Shown in pieces: positions 25,901-36,067 of a stretch of DNA of 64,000 nucleotides; position 1 is the stretch's first letter, and every line of letters starts with the position of its first letter. The translations under genes and the position numbers were made by a program. Where the stretch lies: positions 25,648,906-25,712,905 of the forward strand of contig OY987264.1 of assembly GCA_963920665.1 (NCBI GenBank), read 5' to 3'. A model generated the notes under the pieces. The model saw nothing but the letters and a program-made list of their open reading frames with translations, was not told where the DNA came from and searched no databases. The stretch is from Straminergon stramineum (lineage: Eukaryota > Streptophyta > Bryopsida > Hypnales > Calliergonaceae).

Positions 25901-27800
25901 ACTTTCCATTGTAGGACACTGTTTCTTTTTCCTATCACTAAGAAATGAATATATATTTGCAATATCTCTATTTATTATATCTATTCATATTTTGTGGATT
26001 ATCTTGGTTCATCCTCTAATTCTATGCATGAATTTCAAATATGAATTCCAAAAATAAATTCCAAATTTTTAAATTTGATTGTGTGAAGTGAATAAACTTT
26101 TTTTTTTCTCCTAATGTAAAAATTTTGGAGCTATATATATACATGTGTATATATCTTTTTTGATGAGTGCTCAAAGCACTATGCTAGAGGGATCTAAGTA
26201 ATATAATCACAGTGCACATATATGCTACTTGAATCCTTCAAAGCACCAATTCTCTTGCAATACTATTTGTAAATATTGTATGTGTACAGTACTAATTCTT
26301 TTGCAATATTGATGGGGTTGTTGCATATATGATTTTTTCTTTAATCCTTTTTTCATTTTCTTGCACTTCAAGTTATAATGTATTATAATAGACCCAATGA
26401 TCAATTAATAGGAAAAAATTATTAATATATTGCAATGAAGAAGACATGGAACTCAAAACACAAGTTATGCATCCAAAGTCTTCCATTTTCTCTCACTTGT
26501 ATTGTATTTTAATGTCTTAAATAGCCAAAATATGATTAAAAGAATACAATTCATGTATGTAAGACCTTTGGTTCCACATGAGTGAACAAAAATCTCATCC
26601 CAGCTCAACATTTTATAAAATACATGCATTTGGGGGGACACAAAAAAGTTATTTCTATATTGTCAAGACACTTGTATGCTGATCCTTTGAAGATTTAACC
26701 CTAGAAGGACAAGGGTAGTCAAACAAAAATTATCAAATTCCTAAATGAATGGATGCATTATTTGTTCTATAATTTTCCTAAAAGTCATTCATCAAACACT
26801 TTTAGTCTTCTATAGTATTTTAGGGATTTTGTCATGTAAATGTGCCTTCATATTGCTTTAGTTGTTGCTCAAGGTATCGGTGTTTACCAAATATATCTAG
26901 GCTCTATTGGTTAACTACAATACAAGGGACTTTGTCCTCTTAACATTGGCTTATTTTCAAGCAAAGATAGATATTCAAACTTCTTTAGGGTAGCCTCTTT
27001 CAATGATGGGATCACAATTGTTTTACCCTCTTTATAACCATTCCCCAAATTTCACTAAAAGGTGGATCTTGAAGCACTCTAGTTGGTCAATGTAGTTGCC
27101 TTCATTGAATTCAATGAACAATTTGTAATCACTCCAAACAATGTAGAACGTTTTTCCAATTTTACTAAAGGATCTCTTACTAGTTACTATTGTAACTCTT
27201 TCTAATGCAAATTCTCCTCCCATTTGGCTATGAGTCAAAAGTTTTATGTTTGCTTTGTTTGCAAAGTTAGTAAGGTATGAGGTCTATAAAGCCCTCACTT
27301 AAGAGTTGTAAATTAATTTAGGGAAGCGAAACTTCTTGAAATATTTTTTATTAAATTTTCCTTGAAAGACAAATAGAATTGGCATCTAAACCAAGTCGTT
27401 TCATATTTTTTGGAACTTCATGATTACAAGTTTTTGAAGTTGAAACGCAATGGTTACTAAAAACGTCCACCTCCTGAAATGTGCATTTCTTAGGCAATGA
27501 GAATGCAAAATGTACCTCCGCGGTACAGGACGGTTTTAGAGCCTGAGCGTTATGACTTCCTACCGTAAACCTCGAAATAGGGTTACGGACTCCTCTGTGT
27601 GACATCCACGTCGCCTGGGTCCATCAAGCTGCCATCTGGATCACTCTTCACACGACGCGTGTCTAAACCCTTCGATATACAAACGCAGTCCGCGCCTTCA
27701 GTCGCACGTCGTTCAACTTAGATCCGTCTATTCCGCTATCCATGCACCCTGCCCCGCCCAATATTCTCTAGAGCTCACCCCTTACGTTGAACTGCCGTTG
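22920..27800. other. Repeat-rich desert, no gene recognised
   Basis: About 4.9 kb of AT-rich DNA. The stretch from about 24.2 to 25.5 kb is less AT-rich and reads like decayed retroelement or untranslated DNA, but I found no protease, integrase or reverse-transcriptase motif on either strand and no LTR pair. TTAACCC-like sequences at about 26697 do not resolve into an element. GC content rises from 27.5 kb, marking the promoter of the next gene. Confidence 0.4.
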
Positions 27801-27897
27801 AGTACAATACCCCGTTGTTTAGTTTCTTGTGGTTCGGAGGTGCAAAGATCTAGGCCTAGATTTGAATTGTTCAGTTTGGAGATTCGAAAGAGGTGCA

Positions 27898-28561
27898 ATG
27901 GCTACTCCTAATGTGAGTAACAACTCAGCTGCTCCTGCTGGAACAGAGAAGAGGCATCGCGAGGAGAAGCCCAGCGCCGAAGAAGCTCCTGCTGCTGTTG
28001 TGGCTCCTGAAGCCACGAGGTTTCCTACGGTTGGTTTCTTTTTTCCATGTTACTTTGAATGTCAAGTCGTTTTCGTGATGCCCAGATAGTCTACAAGGTT
28101 GTAGGACATAACGCTGCGTTGTACTCATGGATCACGAGTTTTTTGGGGGTTTATGAATGCTCCTTAACCAACGAAATCTTCGCATTATGTTTCATTTTAG
28201 ATGATTCAGATCTTTGTTCCATGGTTAAAAAAAGAATGAGAATCGCTGAAGTAAATCTAGATGGGTCATGTTGCTGACTGTTGGGCTTTAGGTCTTGAGA
28301 AGAGAGTCTGATTAAGTAAAAATATGATGAGCTATGTTAAAAAATAAACAGATGTGGAGACCACGTTAGCCATTAACCCTAGTTTCTTGTCACATTTTGC
28401 AGGACTTGGATGGAGCAAGTCACGGTCCAGTTTGGAAGAGCGTTGGCGTGCCATTGAAAGCGGATCCCGCCAACAATCCTAGTAGTGATGAGTGGGATCA
28501 GGCTAGGCAAGCTTTCAAAGAAACTGGCCTTCTCAAGCGTGTTACTTCAGAACTCGGTTAA
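27898..28561 (+). CDS. Small conserved-looking protein of 96 aa, unrecognised
   Basis: Exon 1 (27898-28029, 44 codons) and exon 2 (28403-28561, 52 codons plus TAA) join in phase 0 at ACG|GTTGGT and TTTGCAG|GAC. The N-terminal half is Ala/Pro/Glu-rich and probably disordered (EKRHREEKPSAEEAP). The C-terminal half looks structured: GPVWKSVGVPLKAD, then SSDEWDQARQAFKETGLLKR and VTSELG. No signal peptide or membrane segment is seen. The first ATG of the GC-richer leader is used, and a clear intron with a TTTTGCAG acceptor supports a real gene. I do not recognise the family, so no function is given. Confidence 0.65.
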
Positions 28562-29785
28562 ATCTTGTTTCACATGTGTACAGTAAACTTGTATCAACCT
28601 GAGAATAATTAGCTCGTGATGGTCGGCAAGTGCACGTTGCAAGTTCCACGAAGCACTGGGTCTGGTGAATTTTCTAGGCATCCCCATGGCCACCATGTTC
28701 AGCGAATACCGTTCAAATTCATCCAACCATCCTTAGCGAGGTATACGCTTGTCTTCTTAAGAGCATGGTGAATGTTTGGGTTTGATGCTTGACAGCAATT
28801 AGATAAGCAGAAATCGTGTAGAGGTGGTGGTTTTGGTAGACTATTCATGTATATCACTTGTCAGGCCGCACTCTGTCAAGAAATTATGTGGTAAGGTATC
28901 AGCAATGAAAATATCTCCTATCTCAGAGATTTTTGGCATTTGCACCACCGTCAATCAGTATGTTGGCACCCAGCTTGTCAAGTGATGTTATTCGGTGATA
29001 TACATGCCACAGACATCGTGGTTGTTGCTTACAATATTACTGGTCTGTGAACACTACTGAAAATCTAAATAATTGAAGTAATCTCTTCGGCCTGAATCAA
29101 AGAGAGACTGTGGTGTTGGCAATCTACATCAATTTACGCTACGTCTAGTTTACCTAGATGAACTTTGAGTGCAACCCGCTGACCTGAGTAAGGGCTTATA
29201 TTTTTCTGGCCGATAGAACGCTGCAACTTTTGGAAGCTTCAGTTTTAAGGATGTGATTAGATGTGGTACACCCCAGGTGATCCCATTAGCATCGCCCTCT
29301 CGCACATCACATCCTCTGTTTGATAGCGAACCCTAATACCTAGTTCACAATTGATTCTGTACTCTCATCACACTCGGTGATGTCACAGGATTTACGCTAA
29401 TGTGATGCGACGAAGTTTGAAAGTTGTGAGGAAGAATGCAGGTCACCCTCTTAACACTCGTCCTCTGTTTTCAGGAGTGTTCTTTTACATTTTCGAATAT
29501 AGGCGAGGAGTGCTAGACAATCAACGAAGCCCAATCTGTAACCGAAGGATCTTGAGGATGAGAATGCGAAGAGCCGTTTTCAAAAAGAAACAAATCCAAT
29601 CGACGCATCGATCTTCTGAAAATAAAATTTGAATGTGCAGGGATGAGGACTTTTTTAATTTTTTTTGGTTGAGATTGCCCGAATCTTCACATTTCAATAG
29701 AGATTGAAAAATACGAAAACTGAAACCGAAACAGTATAACGCCTCTTTGTCTTCTCCAAAAATTGTTCATACCAGTTGTTCAAGT
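28562..29785. other. 3' region of the 96-aa gene and spacer
   Basis: Moderate GC, no supported coding frame. Probably 3' untranslated sequence followed by intergenic DNA. The frame at 29402-29632 shows no domain. Confidence 0.4.
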
Positions 29786-30132
29786 CTTCTTGCCGCGAGA
29801 CGTTAAACACCCCCCATTGAGCTTTTTTGGCGCCCAGCTGGCAGTCTGCGAAAGTCTGCGTGGCAGGGAGGTCCGTTGGTCGAGCGCTTGTCCGCCCCCT
29901 TCAATCCTTCGTCCGTTCGGAGCATAGCTCGTCATCCCAAAATTTCAGGCTTCTTCCAGCGATGGGGTTTGCAGTAAAGTGGCAGAAACTCCTCTTTTTA
30001 CAAAGCTTGAAGTTGATGTGATCAGATCTAGGGTTTGCAGGTGCATCTTTCGCTCTTGGAAATCTTCCTAAAATTACTCTAAGAATCTTGTTAATCATCG
30101 TAATCATCATCATAACAAAAAAAACAATGAAA

Positions 30133-30362
30133 TTAACCCTTGAACGATGTGGTGGACAATTATTGTCTGATCAATGACAAGGAATTCTCATGTGTAGGAT
30201 AGAATTGCAACTATTCATCCTCGGAATTAGGGGTGGAAAGGGAAGATCTTCTAGAGTAGTTTGACTCTCAATGAATATTTCTGGTTTTTCTAAAGTGGAT
30301 GATGTCACATGGTTCCAAAATAGCTGATTTCCACGGTCACCAACCTAGCGTTCAAGGGTTAA
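30133..30362. mobile_element. Short TTAA-flanked MITE (222 bp), family 2
   Basis: TTAA followed by CCCTTGAACG on the left and CGTTCAAGGG followed by TTAA on the right give a perfect 10-bp terminal repeat and a 4-bp TTAA flank. It lies inside the Mutator-like element. A diverged relative in opposite orientation is at 40470-40685. Both share a block containing TTTTGGAACCATGTG and a following CATCATC motif. It is non-coding. Confidence 0.82.
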
Positions 30363-30467
30363 AACAATCATCATAAGAATGAGAAAAAAATTAGTGGGTT
30401 GTGTACCTTATGAAGCTAGGGAAGAAGCACAATTTTGTAAAGCTCCAAAAACTTAAAGGGAGAAAAT

Positions 30468-30879
30468 TAAGGTAGGAGGCTTGAACTCCACATGAGCATT
30501 TAGAATCACCCCTACTTTAGCTCTGAGATTGATATGAGATGGTTCTTAAATCAACCTCTAGAGTCATTTGAATGGATTGAGAAAAAAAGTATAATTTATT
30601 GCAAGAGCCAATTATTGTTCTTGCTTTCCCCATTTTTCTTTACAACTTCAAGTGAACAATTTATGGAAGACCTAGTATCATAAATAGAGGCCTATAGTAC
30701 AAAAGTTTGAAAATTCATCACTAATTTAATAATGCTTCCAAAAATATGAAACCACTTGTGTTACATTCTACATCTATATCTCTTTGTCTGAAAAATAAAC
30801 TAAAAATATTCCCATGAAAAGATGTACATGAAAAAGTAGACCAGCCCTTAAATGAGCGATTTATGAGCCTACTACCTTA
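30468..30879. mobile_element. TA-flanked MITE, AGGTAG family, copy 1 (408 bp)
   Basis: TA followed by AGGTAGGAGGC on the left and GCCTACTACCT followed by TA on the right. A closely related copy is at 35294-35710. TA duplications suggest mobilisation by a Tc1/mariner-type transposase. It is non-coding and nested inside the Mutator-like element. Confidence 0.8.
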
Positions 30880-31593
30880 GTGGAAGTCGAAGAAGTCAAA
30901 GAAGAGATCTAGGGACCTAGATAATCTTATTTATATTATGCAATATGTGGGGCTCCATCAACGGAATTAGTTCCATGTTTAATCATGAGAAAGGCTACGG
31001 CATGAGTAGGCCAAAGTGGGACCTCATGTTCTTTTATCAATTTTAAGTAATCCATTGTGAACCATTGTAGGGTTCAATTTTATTAATTTTTGAGGAGCCC
31101 ATGAAATGGACTTCACTCATTCTGGGGACCTGAAATATAACTCATTCAAAAGATATATTTCACAATTTGATCAATTATTTTTAAACCATCAAAGCAAAGG
31201 AACAAACCATGCTTGGTTGTAAGTTGCCCCAATGATTGGAAAAACTTGACAACTAGTTCAAAGCTAGCCGGTGGATTTGGGAAAAGAAACGGTTGTGTTT
31301 TGAAATGAAAGGATGCTGAACTGGGAAGAAATTTCTAGAACTGGAAATCAACCAGTGCCACCTCAAATTTGGAGGATATTTGACTACTTCCTTAGAATAT
31401 TTGAGGGATTTCAACTGCCTTGCCCAAAAAATTATTGGCTAATACCCAGCTAATGAAGGTCTGTTACCACCGGATATCAACTTCCGCTTTTAAGTTGTAA
31501 GGGAGTACAAAGTGGATGGACAAAACTTTTGGAGATATATGGACTTCAATTAGTTGGAGCCCATCTTTGAAATTAAAATACCCTAACCTATTA

Positions 31594-31890
31594 ATCCTTG
31601 TTGAAATTGCTAAGTGTCAATGTGTGATCACCATGCACGTGTGAAAGGGCATTTTCAGTGCAAAGTAACATCAAGCAAAAACTTTCGAAATCATATGACA
31701 ACATCTAATTTGGATAGTGTCATGCAATTGGCCTTAGAAGGACCTGACAAAGACTATGACAACATAATAGAAGAGGCCATTGTCTTGAGGAAGAATTCTT
31801 CTAAGTTTCACCATTTATATGCGAATCATGAGCCATACCTTGCAAGGGTAGCAAAAGAAATATTTGAAGAATGTGAAATTGGTACTTCCT
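31594..31890 (+). pseudogene. hAT transposase C-terminal relic with frameshifts
   Basis: Three adjacent frames together show the hAT dimerisation region. ILVEIAKCQCVIT lies at about 31594-31632 in one frame, CERAFSVQSNIKQKLSK at 31640 onwards in a second, and MTTSNLDSVMQLALEGPD plus DYDNIIEEAIVLRKNS at about 31695-31800 in a third. This order (CERxFS, then NRLTxxxLDxLxxIxxEGP) is typical of plant hAT transposases. At least two frameshifts break it, so it is a dead fragment. The rest of the transposase is not seen nearby. Confidence 0.8.
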
Positions 31891-33208
31891 GAACTCTTTT
31901 GAATTCATGCAACCTTTTCATAACCATCCTCAACTCCATAATGCATGGGTTGGGAGGATCCTTGGTCTTCAAGTGGTGAAGGGCTTTGCTAGGTTCAATT
32001 TCTAATAAGGATGAGATATTAATTAGTACTTTTATTTTCAAATTGTTTTTTCTATATTTTATAGAAATTTTGCAATTTTAGAAGGTACCAATTTCAATTT
32101 GGAGGAAATAAACTGGTATTTTTTGTGATTCAAAGGATGTAACTGGTGCCCATTGAAAAAAAAAAGGTTCATTTTTGTGGAAGGAGGAAATCAGCTAGAG
32201 GATCTCGGAAAATTTCCTGAACACTGAGTTGTCGTGCCCCAAAAGCACATCTTCCTTCAAAGGACCAAGACATTTGTTTCTGAGATTTCGTATATTGAGG
32301 TTTGAAATTCTTTGAGTTTGTTGACCTAAACACTTAGAAGCTTTGTATCACAATAGAAATAACTTTACTTCTTGGAGACAATGACTGCCATTGCCATGGA
32401 GTTGCAGTTGCGCATGAGAAGGACTCACAAAAGATTTGTCACATACATGAAATATGGCAATTTGACTACCAACTCAAGTTTTAGACACATGTTCAAGGAC
32501 AGGTTGAGGGATAGGTTCACCCTTCGCATAGACATGTACGCAAGTTAAATAATATGCATTTTAATATGTTGTCGATGGATTCACATGCCACGACCTAATG
32601 AGGGGTACTTTTCTAGTAGTTTTTTCTTTGAAGCCTCTCTCTTTCTTCAATGTTGTTGAGCTTGTTTGTGAAGCATGTGCACCTTAAGACCACTTAATCT
32701 GAAATGAAAACAGTGTATGAGGTAGTACCATTGTCAGCAACTGACCTAAAATAGGTTAGAAAAATGGTAGTGTGGAGCCCCAACAATTCTAGATCTCCAT
32801 TGCGTGGAGCTCTCCTTTGCATTTCTTCTTCTTACTTGGACAATTCAAGCCACAACAAACATCTCAACTAAGCAAAACTAGAACATCAAATGCAAAAACA
32901 ACACAACATTTGTATGTTGTAATGCACAAGAGCAAAAGACATACCTATAAACCCTAGATTTGATCAAATCAACTTCAAGCTTCATAAAAAGAGGAGTTTT
33001 TTCCACCTTACTGCAAATCCCTTTGCTGAAAGAAGACGCCTGAACTTTTGGGACGACAAGTTGCGCTCCGAATAGACAAAGGAGAGAAGGGATGTGTGGA
33101 TGAGAGTTTGAGGACGAACTCTCGACCAACACCCCCTCTGCCATGCAAACTGCCAGCTAGGTGCAGAAAAAGTTCGATGGAGGGTGTTTAACATCTTGTC
33201 TTCTTGCC

Positions 33209-33594
33209 AGCTTTGCTGAAGGGTACAACGCCTCTCTCTTCGCCAAGCCTTTGCATAGCGAACCCTTTGCTCTTTTGCCCAGTTAGTTTCCTTTGTTGTC
33301 CATTGTTAGTTTGCTACCCCTTGCCCCTCCAAACCACTTGTGGCTAGAGGTATTGTACTATTCTTTGCAATGAGATTCCTTTTCATTTGTGTCAAAATAA
33401 ACAAAAAAAACCAGTCGTTTACCTACAATTGAGGTGGTACCTAAATCCCACCATGCCTTAAAATCGTCATCTGAGAAGAAGATTGCAATACGACTCCAAT
33501 GTCGGTAAACTAGTCATGCTTTACAAACAACTTTTCATTCATTGAACCCTAAATTAAGTTCATGCCAATCATTTTTAGACTCATTGAAGTGACT
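33209..33594. other. Spacer between two mobile elements
   Basis: No gene recognised. Confidence 0.4.
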
Positions 33595-34530
33595 TTAACC
33601 CCTAAAGGACCGGCCTTGTGTTTTTGGCAACATAACTTTTTTGGACAAGTACATGTGAGCGGAGATTTGACTCATTTAGGCTGAATTTTTTTGACAAGGT
33701 GTGGATGAGGAATATCTTTGATGCATGCTAAATTTCATTTCATTTGAGTATACAAGTAAAAAGTTATGATGCAAAATGTTGTTTGTTTCTCAACTCGGGC
33801 AGCTTGGGCAGATCTGAAAAAATCACTTTTTTCAAAAATAAAAATTTGAAATTGGTTTTCTATATTTACATGTATGGGGAAAGCTTTGAATCAGTCCATT
33901 TTGATCAATGTGATGAAAGTTATGAGAAATTTCAGTTTGCGGGTAGTTAAAGAATCTGTACTCTAAAATAAACTTTGAAGTCCTTTATTTAACTCAATTT
34001 TTCAAATTTTTTTTGAAAAAAATAAAATCATAGGATGGAGATTGTTTATTACAACATTACAACCATTGGGATTGGCATTTTTCAATTCCATAATTAAATT
34101 TTTGACAATTTAGTATTTTGAATTATTCTCTACTTCTTTCTACATTCTATTTTTTTCCTATATGTTGTACAATTCCAAATGATTCGAAAATTTTCAAGAA
34201 CATAGCCAACTTGCCTTGAAAAATGAATCCAAAGATGCACCACCATTTTGGACATTTTTTCGTACAAATGTGTCCTTCTGAAGTGCTGCTGCCCAGTTTT
34301 TTGCAGGGCAAAAAAAACTGATTTTTGTCACTTCAAATGTTAATATCTTCCAATCCACACGGTGGAAATTTTTGAAATTTTTTCCACATCCATTCAAAAC
34401 AACTTACTACAAGATCCTACGGTTACATGTGTTCAAAAATGTTTTTTTTCTTAAATTTGGTACTTGTGCTAAAAATGACAGTTTTGGAACGTTTTTGGTG
34501 AAAACATAGTCAAGGAACTTTAGGGGTTAA
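33595..34530. mobile_element. TTAA-flanked element, copy D (928 bp)
   Basis: TTAA followed by CCCCTAAAGGACCGG on the left and GGAACTTTAGGGG followed by TTAA on the right. The interior is collinear with copy C (AAAAATTTGAAATTGG, the TGTACAATTCCAAATGAT block, and a TTAATATCTTCCAATCC block). No coding frame of note. Confidence 0.87.
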
Positions 34531-35293
34531 TTCAACGGAGGGGTTGGTTTGGGGTATAGTAAATTGTCACAAGACTTCACATCACTAGTGCAATTTTGGA
34601 GAGAAGGAGGTTGACAAGCTCAGACCCATTAGATTGTGAAAATCCACTACAAAAAAAACAAAAAAAAACAGCTTTGTTTAGTCTTTGAACATTTGTCCTT
34701 TTTTCATTAATATAAAATTGCTCCACTTCCACTTGGGTGAATTGAGATTCCTATGTTAGGAGTTCAACAATTTTTCTTACTTCTTTAGGGTAGCTTACTT
34801 TAGGATAGCTTATGCACTATTTTGAACGAATTATTGTCCAAGATCTATTGGCTTGCTACTCACTCAGTTTTTTATTACACATTTTGAATTTTTCTCCTCA
34901 TGGTTTTTTTTATCTTCTCTTCGCACTTGTATCTTTGGTTTTCCAATTGACAATTTTGATTTTGCTATAGTACACTAAATGGAGCTTTGGGACGTACTTA
35001 CCTTATCATAGACACCAAATTTTTGAAAGAATTTGAAAAATGACACTTTGTCAACTATCAAGCTTTGCAAAGAAATTTGATAATGTAGGACAAAAATGGA
35101 ATAGTGGGTTTAGAGGGCTCATATATACAAAATATTTTGTCTATACATGACAAATTAATGATATACAAACCTATTTAGATCATGTCAAATTTTTGATGAA
35201 ATAGGTCCTTGCCTAAATTCACCACCAATGGCCTTCAATAAGGGGCCTTCAACTCCACCCAACTAATTGCCTTGTTCCCTTCAATGTTTCATC
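34531..35293. other. AT-rich spacer
   Basis: No gene. A CCACTACAAAAAA string near 34645 resembles a CACTA terminus, but no partner end was found. Confidence 0.35.
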
Positions 35294-35710
35294 TAAGGTA
35301 GGAGGCTCAAAGTCTACTCGTGCATTTAGAATCAACCCTACTTCAGTTCTAAAATTAACATGGGTTGGTCCTTAAATTGACCTCTATAGTCATTTGTATG
35401 GATTGAGAAAAAAAATAATTTCTTGTAAGAGCCAATCATTGTCTTTGCTCTCCCCATTTCTCTTTAAAACTTCAAGGGAACAATTTATGGAAGATGGAAG
35501 ACCTATGGTCTTAAATAGGGGCCTATGACACAACTTGTTTGAAAATTCATAACTAATTCAATAATGCTTGAAAAATATGAAACCACTTGTGTTACATTTT
35601 TCATCTATTTTCTTTATCTAAAGAATAAATTTAAAATATTCCCATAAAAAAAAATACATGAAAAAGGTGGACCAACCCTTACATGCATAGTTTATGAGCC
35701 TCCTACCTTA
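35294..35710. mobile_element. TA-flanked MITE, AGGTAG family, copy 2 (413 bp)
   Basis: TA followed by AGGTAGGAGGCTC on the left and GAGCCTCCTACCT followed by TA on the right; the termini are perfect over 13 bp. The interior is collinear with 30468-30879, including a GGATTGAGAAAAAAA block and an AACAATTTATGGAAGA block. Confidence 0.85.
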
Positions 35711-35812
35711 AACATTAACCCTTAAAAAACATGACATTCCATATTCCTATTTGGTTGAACTTCATTAGTTTTCTATATCAAAAACGATAAAAACCAACTT
35801 TCAAAAATTTGA

Positions 35813-36067
35813 TACTACCTCCTTTCTGAAATGATTGTCCACAATTTTGTTGAGATTTTTTTGTGCCAATTTCATTGATCATATTTTTAAAACATAATTA
35901 GGAAAGGTTTTTAATTTTATATTATTAGAATCAATGGAGAACATTTCATGTGCCCATTGCAACCTAAATAAAATTATCCAAAAGGAAGTTTCTATACAAC
36001 GTACTCAAAACAACCTAAACAAAACATGTCATTTTAAGTGGACAATCGTTTAAAGACACAGGGAGTA
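35813..36067. mobile_element. Stowaway-like MITE (about 251 bp)
   Basis: TA followed by CTACCTCCTTTC on the left, and GACACAGGGAG followed by TA on the right (complement CTCCCTGTGTC). GATTGTCCAC follows the terminus on the left, and its complement GTGGACAATC precedes it on the right. A CTCCCTC-like terminus with TA duplication is typical of plant Stowaway (Tc1/mariner) MITEs. Confidence 0.75.

Larger units (their letters stand above)
29786..33208. mobile_element. Mutator-like element with long TIRs and a perfect 9-bp target duplication
   Basis: CTTCTTGCC is present directly before (29786-29794) and directly after (33200-33208) an element of 3,405 bp. The ends are inverted repeats of about 270 bp (29795 to about 30063, and about 32925 to 33199). 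The outermost bases read GCGAGACGTTAAACACC on the left and ACAAGATGTTAAACACC as the complement of the right. The similarity continues through CTTTTT-rich and TCTAGGGTTT blocks to the inner edge. Long TIRs with a 9-bp duplication are the hallmark of Mutator-like elements. No MuDR-type transposase is seen inside, so it is non-autonomous. The interior contains two MITEs and a hAT transposase relic. The TIRs are GC-richer than the interior and contain short open frames (29827-30021 and 32982-33194 on the other strand) that resemble each other only because the TIRs are homologous. Confidence 0.88.

Noticed and set aside
29827..33194. Two related short proteins (29827-30021 plus, 32982-33194 minus)
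   Set aside because: Both lie in the terminal inverted repeats of the Mutator-like element, which explains their similarity; no independent evidence of coding.
34640..34680. CACTACAAAAAA string as a CACTA terminus
   Set aside because: No matching opposite terminus or target duplication was found.
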